Notes: generated by a model not told the origin, from the sequence alone. A DNA stretch of 64,000 bases from Ciborinia camelliae (GCA_025890175.1 JANPYM010000015.1:543025-607024); one strand, 5' to 3'; shown: positions 46,128 to 56,943, counted from the stretch's first letter. Numbers and translations are program-made.

Positions 46128-47606
46128 ATGTTCTCCGGTAAAGAAACCGAGGAAAAGCAAACCGGAGATGCTCAGCCTTCTGGTAAAAATGATCTAACGA
46201 ATATGGTGAAGTTCTCAGCTGCCACTATTAGCAAACGCGAGAATGGATTCATCAATGAGATGGTATTTAACGACGAATACTATCGCGATCGCATGCGAAA
46301 CATGCAGGCAACGTACAAAGTTAAGCAAGAAGATGTGCCTGGTGTAGGATACAGCTCTCGCATTCGGCTGATCTGGGACCATGACCGCCTTTGGGGTACA
46401 TTTGATATGGGCCCCTTCAAAGGATCCTTACTCATTGATCCTGGTCCAAGTCAAAACCACTTCAGAGCTGATATTGAGTACTCAAAATTCCACGAGGCCC
46501 GAGCGAAAGAGAGAGAACCAGGTGAAGAGTCCGGGGATGACAATAGCGCAGACGACGCAGATGATGAGATTGCCGCCGGTCGGGAGTATAATTTCAAATG
46601 GCGTGGAGTAAATGCAAAGATACCTCACAAGCCATTCAACTCCGCATTTACTGTCGGTAAAATTCGATTTGGTAACGGCAAGATTTGGGGTCACTTTGAA
46701 GCAATGTCAGGTGTTGGTTTCCCGAGTGGTCATTCTGTATTTCATGGCAAGATACCTCATGGGCCCTGTCTTGTTGACATGTCCATGCAAGAGTTTATTG
46801 ATATATGGAATGGATACGCCGAGATTGAGGAAGATGAAACACCACGAACACCGACGCCCCCAAAGATTGTTATAGAAAAGTCTCGAGCCGACTATGATCG
46901 TTCTGATCCTTCAACTTTTCCGGAGAGTAGTGGGTCATCTCAGTCTGTAGAATGGACAGAAAAGGACCAAAAAAATTTCGTAGAAATGATTACGGGTATC
47001 TATGATATCGCCAGCAAGGAAATAGAAGAAGATTGGTCTGCGAGCTCCAAAAGTTTGATGGTCCGTCTTCACGTAGACCACAGCCAAAGAAAAGTCTGGG
47101 GATATTTGGACACTGGCATAGTTGAAGGATTTCTCTGTTTGGATGTTGGCATTGATGGCCTAACACATCGCGGTCCGATGGGATTCAAATGGTATGGGCA
47201 TGGAACGTTCTCTGGATTCACCGAGAAAGGCACCGGCACGATAAATATTCGAACTCGAGAGGGTAGAACTATAGAAGGCACTTTCTATGGTATGCCCGAT
47301 AACAATGATGGCCAAATCGATTTCTATGGAACGAGAAGGATGCTGCCGCCGGGAATTTCGGGTCGTGGTGCTGTTTATTATCGCCAACACTGGGACAAAT
47401 TCACACTCCCAGCCAAGCTTGCCGTGACACAAGCAGAGCCCGCCAAACTTGCCGTGCCAAACGCAGACACTTCCAAGCTTGCCGTGCCAAAAGCAGCTTC
47501 TAGAGAAGGAAGTTGGAAGAAGCTTGTTAAAAAGGTGAGCTGGAGACGAAGTGGGGAATCTTCCAAGGGGGACGCTGCTTATAAGACGATTGAAGGCTCC
47601 GGATGA
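46128..47606 (+). CDS. Uncharacterised protein with two related halves
   Basis: Single open frame of 492 residues, starting 292 bp after the transcription-factor stop. I do not recognise a named family. Two segments resemble each other: 78-105 (RIRLIWDHDRLWGTFDMGP...) and 311-341 (MVRLHVDHSQRKVWGYLDTG...). The second pair is FKWRG...GKIWGHFEAMSGVG (156-197) and FKWYG...RTIEGTFYGMPDN (353-393). Each half has a hydrophobic/aromatic strand pattern with WG-F/Y-G motifs, suggesting a repeated beta-rich domain. The linker is acidic and Pro/Ser-rich. The tail has three 10-residue repeats centred on KLAV (428-457), then a basic segment SWKKLVKKVSWRRS. No signal peptide or membrane helix is seen. Function is unknown; lineage-restricted conservation is likely. 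Confidence 0.75.
   Translation: MFSGKETEEKQTGDAQPSGKNDLTNMVKFSAATISKRENGFINEMVFNDEYYRDRMRNMQATYKVKQEDVPGVGYSSRIRLIWDHDRLWGTFDMGPFKGSLLIDPGPSQNHFRADIEYSKFHEARAKEREPGEESGDDNSADDADDEIAAGREYNFKWRGVNAKIPHKPFNSAFTVGKIRFGNGKIWGHFEAMSGVGFPSGHSVFHGKIPHGPCLVDMSMQEFIDIWNGYAEIEEDETPRTPTPPKIVIEKSRADYDRSDPSTFPESSGSSQSVEWTEKDQKNFVEMITGIYDIASKEIEEDWSASSKSLMVRLHVDHSQRKVWGYLDTGIVEGFLCLDVGIDGLTHRGPMGFKWYGHGTFSGFTEKGTGTINIRTREGRTIEGTFYGMPDNNDGQIDFYGTRRMLPPGISGRGAVYYRQHWDKFTLPAKLAVTQAEPAKLAVPNADTSKLAVPKAASREGSWKKLVKKVSWRRSGESSKGDAAYKTIEGSG
47409..47498 (+). repeat. 30-bp coding minisatellite, three copies
   Basis: Encodes PAKLAVTQAE, PAKLAVPNAD and TSKLAVPKAA near the C-terminus of the preceding gene. Units are similar at DNA level (core AAGCTTGCCGTG), so the array may vary in copy number between strains. 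Confidence 0.85.
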
Positions 47607-48267
47607 AGGGAGTATCATGGCCATTATAATATCCTTAGACGGCTGATACACAAAGTACATGATAGCAAAATATTTGCATCGATAAGATTTTCAGATCTTC
47701 TTCGTGCAAGTTAGAGGTAGATAGATGAGATAGATGAGATAGGCATTGATATTAGTCGGTATCCTTTGGCAAACAAATTCAAAATGATTACTCTCTACAG
47801 TGTTATACCCATAATGGTATTACTTGTTCTACAATGACATTGCTGGTGAACCTATCTGTTTACTTCCTTTACATGATATGATAGAATTTACTCACTATGT
47901 ATACATCCTTTGATCTAGTCCAGACATACATAATACTGAACTATATAAGGGAATCAAATGTGAGATGGGCAACAAACCTTTTCTTTTCTCCAGTATTGTT
48001 TACAACTGTAAGATCTACTCTACCATCGATTGGTGGCATTAAGGGAAACTATGGACATAATCTATAAGCTATGCTCATAGTCCACGGTAGATACCAATCA
48101 TTGCCGGTACTTATAGAACTCTCTTTGCGCTCGAAATCCTATTGGTTCTTTAACAATAATTATGTCAATTTTGATATTAGATAGATATGCAACAAAACAG
48201 CACCAGAGGGGCTAGATGGTGGTCTGGATTGGTCTGGATTTGGCGAGTCAGTTCCTGCAGTGATTAT

Positions 48268-48296
48268 GAGTGGTAGTAGTGGTAGTAGTATTAGTG

Positions 48297-48365
<69 letters not shown>
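48268..48365. repeat. (TAG)n microsatellite
   Basis: Imperfect at the left end, pure TAG from about 48298 to 48364, more than 20 units. Confidence 0.95.
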
Positions 48366-50702
48366 ATGAAATGGAGGTAGTTATTTGACATTTAGACTGG
48401 TCGATATAAAAGTTCGGTAGAACTAGTACTATGATTAGGTAGGTAGTTTTTCACCGCCAACCCCCTTTTAAATCTCCCGCTGCCGAGTCATGGAGACTAG
48501 TAGCTAGCCTTTGTCAAATTACATGTTTGAACTTTGTGCCGGTGTTTCTATTTATTGGTTCTTTTGATGCTATAATGCCAATTTCAAGATTGGACAGATA
48601 TGCAACAAAATGAAATCTAGAGATCTAGATCCAGGCCCATGGAGGCATTCAGGATTGTGGAGATATCAAATCGCGCTACCTACTCGTCTAGCTCTGATGA
48701 TAAACTTTGTACTAATTCAGCTTGAGATTATATAGATATGGATATGGATATCTGCTGGATCTTTCGACAGATGTGCAAAATACGGTGCAAGAAACTTTCT
48801 AGCTAATAGGATGAAAGATGCCTTGAGTTCAGATGAAAAGTCATTAGGTCTTTTTTGCTTTGTACAACAGGGCAGCCATAGTCAATACAGTTTAAGACTG
48901 CCCATGAACGCAAAGTTGCAAATGAAGATGTAAATAATGCAATCTCGGAACCAAACATCTATTATACTTTATTCCATTAAATCTTCGTTGCGTTAAACCC
49001 TAAGAGATAACTAACATTGACTAAATCCCCAAATTGAAAATTACATTGCTAGACCAGGTCTACCTGCCCATTAGTTCCAAATCGCGCTTTGCTCTAATAT
49101 TCTAACCCCGCTCTAAAAGTAACTAGCCTTGTTGGATTTTGTCACTGTTCTATTACATATGATATCATTGTAGTAGTACTACAGATATTACTGCTGGTGA
49201 ATTATCCGTGTATATATAACATGAATATTCGCTCTCTCGGAAGACTCCTTGAACTATAATGTTTTCTTTAATTGACAATTCCACACTTATAGTGAGGCAC
49301 GCTCATCCCACAGTGATAAACCGCTTCCATTTCCCTTTTGCCTTTGCAATTTTTCCTCCTCTTTCATCTCCTATTTTTCTGCTTGGGTTTCCCTGCACGT
49401 TTCCACGATAACAGTAGAGTTCTCACAATCGGAGTATGATAAGTGATTCTCGTTTCCCATTTTCACAATGATACCTATGAAGAATTGAATATCCAATTCT
49501 TGAAAAGCTCTACTTACTATTGTAATCAGTTCTATTCCTTTACCTTTCTTCATTCTTCACCGCTCTCATTAAAATTCCAAATTAACACATCACCATTCTA
49601 TATTTCCACACACCGGGCATCGTTTCATAAGAGCAGGACAGTATCTATGATCTACCGATGTATGTTAAAACTCCCAATCTCAGACTTCTAAACATATGAA
49701 CTAATACGCCAGTCACCGATGGACATTGTGCGTATCTTGCATTCTCAGCCTACCCCGGCTTACATGCGCGTCTTCTTTCCAAGCAAAGGAGTTCAATTTG
49801 TTCGCCTGGGAAAAGGTGGAAATATAATTAGAGACAAACTGAGCAACTTGGGCAGAAACGATCACTTGGTGTCCTTTAACACGTGATCTCATGCTATCTC
49901 GAGTCCTAGAAATCAGGAAGGACTTTAATTGGTTGAAATATAGATGATGCTGGTTTCCGCAGAAGAGCCCTGATATTCCACATCAACCTACCTACTCGAA
50001 TACGAAGCAAACAAAGATCTCATGTCGCTCGAAACAGCCACCAACTTCATTTTCATTTCAGGTTGTTAACGTGCCTTGCCAATGAATGCTGGTCTGGTCG
50101 ATAAGTTTGTGAATAATAAGAATATGGGGTTTGCTTACCTAGGTAGCTCCTGCAAGCGTTGCTGCAAAGATGGAGCCAATTGATGTAAATTTGGTGATTG
50201 TGGATTAGGTATTGCGCGTTTAGGTGCAGAAATTTTCTTGGGGGGCGGAGGGGTTCTCTGATACCCATGGATGCGTTGATAGAAGAAGTTTGGGGTTTGG
50301 CAGTGTAAGGGATTGATTGATTGCGCCGATTGCGCATTTGAGTCAATAAGGTACAAATTGAATGCAAGTTATAACTTCATTAGGTACAACACGAATGTTC
50401 TCGTATTGAATGGACTCTGCCGCTACCTAGGTATTCCATAAGATGAAATTGGGATATGGTATTTGATGAAGAAAAGTCGCAACAGCAATACCGGTGGCAT
50501 GATTTCTTACTTGTAAGACATTTGATATATGGTTATACAGCATTGAGCAGTACTAGGTAGATATCATGATGATCGAGAAAATGATTAAGGAAGAGAAGAG
50601 ACCTAGGATGATATAGAAGCTTTTATTTTGATTGGTGTTGGTTGGTTGCTGTGGTAGGTTATCTGTGGCTTAAACTTGAAGTTCTCTAAGATATCATGTT
50701 GC

Positions 50703-50725
50703 ATTGTATTGTATTGTATTGTATT
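50703..50725. repeat. (ATTGT)n pentanucleotide repeat
   Basis: Four to five uninterrupted 5-bp units. Confidence 0.85.
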
Positions 50726-50860
50726 TCGTCTGATTCGTCCAATCAAAATTGATTAATGCTTATGAAACCCTCCGCCGACCTAGATATATAGGTACCCAAT
50801 CAATAAAAGGGGCAATTTGTACTTCCAAGTTCGTGCAGTACAACGGAGGATAGCCTATCT

Positions 50861-50968
50861 AGGTAATATATCCAGGTAATATATCCAGGTAATATATCCA
50901 GATAGTACATCTAAGTAATATATCTAAGTAATATACCTAAGTAATATATCTAAGTAATATATCCAAGT
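50861..50968. repeat. 13-bp tandem repeat, eight copies
   Basis: Units follow ARGTAATATATCY. The first three are identical (AGGTAATATATCC) and the later ones drift, most with AAG in place of AGG. Confidence 0.9.
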
Positions 50969-51340
50969 CCCTTGTAAAGATTATAATCGTCAAAATCCCG
51001 AAATCAGGTCTCGGATAACCCTGGAGACTTGAAATCTCTCGATCTTTTTGAACATATGATTCAGAAAAGGGTTGAAAGTTTCAATGCTGATAATGACACC
51101 AATTAAAAGTTTATAGAGCACACGACTCCTCGGACGAGTAGGTTACCTAGGTACGTACGGAGTACATGGAATGATTCATATATGGATGGATATTTCTCGT
51201 ACCTAGTTTCAACTTTCAACTTTCAGCTATAGAGGAAAAACTTGTAACTTGGCGCCACATTTTAATAAACACATGATTCATGAATCTAGATATTACCTAG
51301 GTAACGGGGTATATGGTATATGACCTTGGGAAGTAATGAA

Positions 51341-51386
51341 CGACTTATAACGACTTATAACGACTTATAACGACTTATAACGACTT
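51341..51386. repeat. 10-bp tandem repeat CGACTTATAA
   Basis: Four perfect copies and a partial fifth. Confidence 0.95.
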
Positions 51387-51543
51387 TCAAGGTTATACCT
51401 ATTATTCCAAGGTTATCATCAATTCGTGCCATCGCGAAAGAGAGAGAAAAAAAAAACTTGTTAGTACCCGTGGACCGGTACGTTAACGTTAAACCTACCT
51501 ACTACCAAGGTAGGTACCTTCCATTACCTACCCAGCCCAGCCC

Positions 51544-51630
51544 CTTGACTCTTGACTCTTGACTTTTGACTCTTGACTTCTGCCACCCACTCTGCCCTGC
51601 CCTGCCCTGCCCTGCCCTGCCCTGTCCTGC
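51544..51630. repeat. Adjacent 7-bp (CTTGACT) and 5-bp (GCCCT) arrays
   Basis: About five CTTGACT-like units (51544-51579), a short spacer, then about seven GCCCT units (51593-51630). All lie in the distal upstream region of the NIPA gene. Confidence 0.9.
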
Positions 51631-52320
51631 CACCCACTTTCTGCACATTCAATTTAGAACATCCCCATCAAATATCTAGCACCTACACTAAAAATGCGGT
51701 TCAGTCCCACGTCCCAATACTAAACTGCCAAAACCACCAAACTAACTAAAATGGTATCTAGTACTTCACTTGACTTCTCGAACTGCCTTATCCACTAGCT
51801 ATCCTGAGTACTAGCTACACCTAGGTGGTTTCGCAAGCTTCCTTTTAACACGATCTATACCGGTACTAGGTAGTAGTAGTAGTTCATATGAAAATTGGAT
51901 ATACCATTCGATCATCACTTTTTCCACTTGGTGTCTTCTTTCTTCTCTCTTCATGCTTACTCTAATGCTTCATGCTTCTTTTATTCTTTCAATTGAAGAT
52001 TTGAAGATTTGATTCATTCAAGAATTTCAAGGAACGAAACGATAACTCTTTTTCAATACAATTGTTCATATTGTTTCTCAGATCCAATAACTTCTAATAC
52101 ACAATTCAGATACAAAGACACCACCAACTCGCCCATTCATACGATACGCCACATATTTTGGCTTTACTTTACGCTTCTTCTGTCAGCCGTACAGATAAAA
52201 CAGAATACATCACATCTTTTCGCACGGCAACCGTTCCGAAGATATCATTCATCCTTCTATACGACGAAAAGAGCTCTCAGGCACTGAGATTATATTATAA
52301 CTACAACTTTACTACGTTTA

Positions 52321-52425
52321 ATGCGATCTGATATAAAGATCAGCCAATTTCGAAATCCACCTACCTTCGACCTACCTTTATCCCAGAACATCTTCCCGCT
52401 CAAATTCATGCAATCTCAACAATAG
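52321..52425 (+). promoter_or_regulatory. Upstream ORF in the NIPA-gene leader
   Basis: An ATG opens a 34-codon frame plus stop, ending 166 nt before the main ATG. It starts MRSDIKISQF and ends MQSQQ. If the transcript starts upstream of it, as the long pyrimidine-rich leader suggests, it would reduce translation of the main frame. Transcript start is not known, so this is tentative. Confidence 0.4.
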
Positions 52426-52591
52426 CTTCGAGACTCTCAGAACAAACAATTCCTCAATTGTCCAGGAATATCACCCACCGATTTACCCTCTCCGATACCC
52501 AATAAACTACGAAGATCTCTATTGAGCGACTTACGAACTTCAATTACCCAAATATCCCTCCTAGGCGGTTTCCGCCAACTTATCATCCATT

Positions 52592-54712
52592 ATGGATCAA
52601 GCCGGGCATGCTCTCCTAGCTGCCAACCTCATTTACGCCAGAGCAAATGCTACGAATGGCACAACCTCCTCTGCAGATGCGGATACGGCCGTTCGACCCC
52701 CTATTTATAAAGCGATTGGAATCTCATTGGCGGTGGCTTCAGGAATTTTCATTGGAATATCTTTTGTCGTGAAGAAAATTGGTTTATTGAAAGCCAATGA
52801 GAAATACAATGAAGAAGCCGGAGAAGGATTTTCTTACCTTAAGAATGGTTTTTGGTGGGCTGGAATGACTCTTATGATTGTTGGAGAAATTTGTAACTTT
52901 GTTGCATATGCATTTGTTGATGCAATTTTGGTTACTCCACTTGGCGCACTCAGTGTCGTCATCACCACCATCTTATCCGCAATTTTTCTCAAGGAACGAC
53001 TCAGCATGGTCGGAAAAGTTGGATGCTTTTTGTGTATCATTGGATCAGTGGTTATTGTAATGAATGCGCCGGCGGAAGCTTCTGCGGCGACAATTCAGGA
53101 AATGCAACATTTTGTTATTGCCCCGGGTTTCCTAAGTTTCGCTGGTGTAATCATCATCGGTTGTGTCTTCCTTGCCCTATGGGCTGGACCACGATATGGA
53201 AAGAAGTCCATGCTTGTGTATTTGTCAATCTGCAGTTTGATTGGAGGACTTAGTGTTGTTGCGACACAAGGTCTCGGAGCTGCAATTGTCACGCAAATTG
53301 GTGGTACGAAACAGTATGACCAATGGTTTCTTTATGTTTTGTTCGTCTTCGTCATTTGTACACTTTTGACAGAGATCATATATTTAAACAAAGCACTTAA
53401 TATCTTCAATGCGGCCTTGGTTACTCCTACATATTATGTCATGTTTACAAGCTCCACGATTATCACCTCCGCGATTTTGTTTAAGGGGTTCAAAGGAACC
53501 CCAACCTCTATAATCACGGTCGTCATGGGTTTCTTCGTTATATGTTCTGGAGTAGTCCTCCTCCAGCTCTCGAAGTCCGCCAAAGACGTCCCAGATGCTG
53601 CGATTTTTGCAGGTGATCTCGACCAAATGCGCACCATTGCCGAGCAGGAACAGCCAGAGACCGAACCAAAAGCAGATGCCATTCGAGGAGCAGCAGCCAT
53701 TCTTCGAAAATTCTCTACAGTTAGACAAAAGATGGAAATGGAGGAGGCTAAGAGGCTCCATGAAGAGTCCATCTTGCAGCCACTTGGTGAAGGCGATATT
53801 ATTGAGTGGGATGGTCTTCGAAGACGTAGAACCACCATTGGCTCCGCCAACTTTAGCATGAGATCTCGTGCCGACTCAAGCGTACCTCCTTTACCCGAAT
53901 CTATGCGCCATACATCGCCAACTCCCAGGGCAACTCTTCCTCGAGCACCTATTGCCCACCCACCTCTCGGAATGTCTCATTTCCCAGACCCAGGAGAGGA
54001 TCGCGATGAAGAAGACCGTCCAGGTACTGGCCTCAGTTCTTCCATTTTTGGCACCATTCGTAACCGTGTAAATCGCGGCAAGTCACTCTCGGCGGGCACA
54101 AATCCCACTGTTGGCGTACAAAATCCCATGCATCCTGTCCCCCTGACCGAAATCCCTACCTACAGAGGTGGCGGTGATGCCTATAAAAGCGAGCATAGCG
54201 ACGAGGCTTACTATGTTCATGATCATCATGCTTTCGGGTTACCACCTGCTTTACGCGACCAGATGACTGAATACACTGGTTCGGGAGGCAAACATATTAC
54301 CATCGCCGAAGATCCACACCGTCCAACGTCCAGAGGTAGCAACCTGGTTCCACCTACCCCTCCACCACACTCCGCCAAAAGACAGTTCTCATTCCAAAAT
54401 GTCTTCAGAAAACCTGGAGGAACCCAACAAACCGACGGAGTTCCACCAGAAGTCCGCTCACCTGACAGAAAGCGCATTAGCTCTCGACATGGAAGCGATG
54501 AAATCATCAAGGGCGCTACAGAAGAGGAAAGACTTGGACTCGTCAAAGGCGACACGAGAACTCAAAGTCCATCCGGTACTTCTAGTACCCCTTCATTCGA
54601 CGAGGATGAAGAGGAAGTGGAGCCATGGAGTTCGGAGAATAAAGGATATAGGAGAACTCGTTCCCCTCCCGGAAGAGATCCTGCTTTAGGGGAGAAAAGT
54701 GCCTTTATGTAG
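52592..54712 (+). CDS. NIPA-family magnesium transporter
   Basis: Single exon, 706 residues. The NIPA/DUF803 core (PF05653) spans about 37-335 with around nine hydrophobic helices: YKAIGISLAVASGIFIGISF, then FWWAGMTLMIVGEICNFVAY, ILVTPLGALSVVITTILSA, and VGCFLCIIGSVVIVMNAP. Later ones are FAGVIIIGCVFLALW, LSICSLIGGLSVVATQGLG, FLYVLFVFVICTLLTEIIYL, YYVMFTSSTIITSAILF and TVVMGFFVICSGVVLLQL. Animal members move Mg2+ across plasma or endosomal membranes; the fungal role is inferred from family. The last ~370 residues are a hydrophilic, Ser/Pro-rich, probably cytosolic tail with RRRRT and acidic DEDEEEVEPW patches. This tail is much longer than in animal members but usual for filamentous fungi. 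The start is the first ATG giving an N-terminus just before helix 1. Confidence 0.94.
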   Translation: MDQAGHALLAANLIYARANATNGTTSSADADTAVRPPIYKAIGISLAVASGIFIGISFVVKKIGLLKANEKYNEEAGEGFSYLKNGFWWAGMTLMIVGEICNFVAYAFVDAILVTPLGALSVVITTILSAIFLKERLSMVGKVGCFLCIIGSVVIVMNAPAEASAATIQEMQHFVIAPGFLSFAGVIIIGCVFLALWAGPRYGKKSMLVYLSICSLIGGLSVVATQGLGAAIVTQIGGTKQYDQWFLYVLFVFVICTLLTEIIYLNKALNIFNAALVTPTYYVMFTSSTIITSAILFKGFKGTPTSIITVVMGFFVICSGVVLLQLSKSAKDVPDAAIFAGDLDQMRTIAEQEQPETEPKADAIRGAAAILRKFSTVRQKMEMEEAKRLHEESILQPLGEGDIIEWDGLRRRRTTIGSANFSMRSRADSSVPPLPESMRHTSPTPRATLPRAPIAHPPLGMSHFPDPGEDRDEEDRPGTGLSSSIFGTIRNRVNRGKSLSAGTNPTVGVQNPMHPVPLTEIPTYRGGGDAYKSEHSDEAYYVHDHHAFGLPPALRDQMTEYTGSGGKHITIAEDPHRPTSRGSNLVPPTPPPHSAKRQFSFQNVFRKPGGTQQTDGVPPEVRSPDRKRISSRHGSDEIIKGATEEERLGLVKGDTRTQSPSGTSSTPSFDEDEEEVEPWSSENKGYRRTRSPPGRDPALGEKSAFM

Positions 54713-55439
54713 AGGATAAACTATACGACGATACGAAATGGATATGATGGAGTCTGGCGTTACGCGAATACCTAAGAAGTTCTTCTTGCATTGCTATTGG
54801 GTTGGTTTGGTTTGGAGGCACTATTATTATTATTATTATTGTATGATTAATCTTGGTACATTGAAAAGCGCATAGAGATGAAAAGGCAGTTTGAAATGGA
54901 AATGGAAAGAACGATGAATTGGATGGCGAGATTCGGAAGGGGACCTAAGAATACCTTTACTAAAGTGGCATCGGTGATGCATTTTCCCTGTACCTAGATA
55001 CCTACCTAACATACCCACCTAAGATACCTACCTACCTACAATACCTAAAAAATTCTAAAAATTCAATAATTGAGGAGATTTGCATGATTGAGCGACTTTC
55101 AATAACTGAAGAGGTTTCAATCATTAAGTGATTTTCAACGATCAAATAAGTTTCAATAACTGTAATCAAGAAAGCTTTGATCATTAAGTGGAGTTAGTTC
55201 AATGATCGAGTAATTTATTTGTGTATATTGTTCAGTTTTTGTCTAACTGTTTTGATTTCAAGATGGGAGGTTGGGAAGGAGAGGAGAGGTGGGTTTGTAG
55301 ATACGCAAGGAACTTGAGGGATAATGTTGGAAGATAGGGAAGAGGGAAAGGGGAAATTTTTTGAACGAAGTGAGATGGGTTAGGCAATGGGAATATATAT
55401 AGGAAGGGAGATGCATTTATATCATATATAGATACCTTA
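54713..55439. other. 3' flank of the NIPA gene to AT-rich block
   Basis: Contains a (TTA)n run at about 54822-54841, acctac-type motifs (54991-55045), and a degenerate series of 20-25 bp units ending in a tttcaataa-type string (about 55090-55175). No gene is seen. Confidence 0.5.
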
Positions 55440-55575
55440 TCATTCTTGGTTTCGTTGTTGTCTTAGTCTAGTACTAGGTGTTTGTTTATAAGATAAAGTA
55501 TTAGAAAATTTGTAGAGGGATTAATAGGTTATTATATCTAGTATAGTTGTTATTGAACATAGTATTATTGTGTAA

Positions 55576-55620
55576 CGAGCTAAGTTCTATGGAATTGGAG
55601 ATTCTATAGAACCTAGCTCG
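55576..55620. repeat. Imperfect hairpin in AT-rich block
   Basis: CGAGCTAAGTTCTAT pairs with ATAGAACCTAGCTCG (14 of 15), extending about 5 bp further with one mismatch around a TGGAG loop. The mismatches are transition-type. Confidence 0.8.
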
Positions 55621-55726
55621 ATGACTAAGCTAGTGTATATAGAACTAATTTATATCTATATATCAATAGTTCAAGTTGTTATAAGAATATATAAATATTA
55701 TATATTTATATAAAGTATATACTACA

Positions 55727-55761
55727 AATATAGAACTAGCGTTTCACGCTAGTTCTATATT
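55727..55761. repeat. Perfect 16-bp hairpin
   Basis: Left arm AATATAGAACTAGCGT (55727-55742), loop TTC, right arm its exact reverse complement (55746-55761). It shares GAACTAGC/GCTAGTTC with the neighbouring hairpin, so both may belong to one old element. Confidence 0.88.
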
Positions 55762-56118
55762 CTAGAAAATAGAATAGCTTTTGTAGAAAGAGATATAGAT
55801 TAAAGATTTAAACTATAGTTGTTTATATCTAAAACAAAATAAAAGGGTTTCGAGATAGAAACAAAAACGATTCTTTTATTTTATTGTGTTTGGGTTATAT
55901 GATTTTATATTTTAATATTATATTTTAAAAATATAATATATATAAGTTATTATTGATATCAATGTGGTTTTAAAGTATAAAGTACTTTTAGACTATTTAG
56001 TTGTATATTAATAATCTCTAATTAATTAAGCTATACTAGAGTAGATTATTATATAAAGGCCTAGTGTCGTACTAGAATGCACTAGGTGTTCTAGTAGGTT
56101 CGCGATGCCAGTCGGACC

Positions 56119-56144
56119 ATCACGTGACCGGTAGGTCACATGAT
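56119..56144. repeat. GTGACC palindrome, copy 1
   Basis: ATCACGTGACC and GGTCACATGAT face each other across GTA-type spacing (10 of 11 pairs). The same motif recurs at 56710-56740. Confidence 0.8.
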
Positions 56145-56427
56145 TTTCCCAACAGTTATATTACGAATAGTATAATAAAATATTATAAAATAATATATAT
56201 TGAAAAGATAGAGATTACGTAAAGGTACAAGTTGTATAATGTATTTGATATTTAAGTTACTATAGAACTAAGATTAAACCTTATATACTATTTAAGCTTA
56301 AGAAAGGGCGCTAGACCGTATTAGGCCCACGGCTCTAACTACTCTCAATAATATATATAAAATTTTAAATAAATATTTTTATAAAAAACTTATATAATAG
56401 ATTTAGTATAATTATATATTATATATT

Positions 56428-56578
56428 TGTTGTAACAGGGGTTACCCCTATCAGTCACATAACAGGGTCACGTGCTTTCGCCTGCGCGCGCGCTAGCGCG
56501 GGCTAGACGCACTATATATCTATATTAGAATACTTTTATCTACACCCTCTTAATTAAAACACTATTAATACTACAACA
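56428..56578. mobile_element. Candidate solo LTR-like fragment
   Basis: The segment begins TGTTGTAA and ends CTACAACA, inverted ends with 7 of 8 matches and the TG...CA rule of LTRs. The interior keeps GC-rich sequence (gcgcgcgcgctagcgcg) and a TATATA box-like stretch. No target-site duplication is seen at the flanks, so the call is tentative. Confidence 0.35.
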
Positions 56579-56639
56579 AATTTTATATCTACTTGTTATA
56601 CGCGTTATATAGAATTATAAAGGTGAAATCGTAGATATA

Positions 56640-56785
56640 TAATCTAATAAAAGAACTATACTAAAGAGAAAAGGATTCTTTTGGAAAGAACACTATCTAA
56701 TATAGACGTTGATCATGTGACCATGGTGGTCACATGATCAATCACGTGACTGTCATACTAGGCAGGGGCCTTGGCGTGACACTAC
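56640..56785. repeat. Repeat copy A (less mutated) flanking 12-bp satellite
   Basis: Contains a perfect 14-bp palindrome TGATCATGTGACCA/TGGTCACATGATCA (56710-56740) and ends near TTGGCGTGACAC. A mutated partner lies at 57533-57650. Read on the minus strand it begins TGTCACGCC, which resembles an LTR terminus. Confidence 0.75.
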
Positions 56786-56943
56786 TATTGCTAGTTATCT
56801 TATTATTATATATATACATTCATTACTCTAAAATGAACCGATAATATTACAATAATAAATAAACCTATAAAATCTAAAACGTATTTTTTTATTTTTAAAA
56901 TATTTATAATAATTATATATTAGTATTAAAAAAGAAATTATAA

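Larger units (their letters stand above)
47607..52320. other. Gene desert rich in short tandem arrays
   Basis: About 4.7 kb without a supported gene on either strand. At least six separate short tandem arrays lie here, listed separately. Open frames found are short, mostly without ATG starts, and have no family features. Noncoding RNAs cannot be excluded. Confidence 0.55.

Noticed and set aside
50861..50968. Regular repeats as a possible CRISPR-like array
   Set aside because: Units are 13 bp and directly adjacent with no spacers, in a eukaryotic genome.
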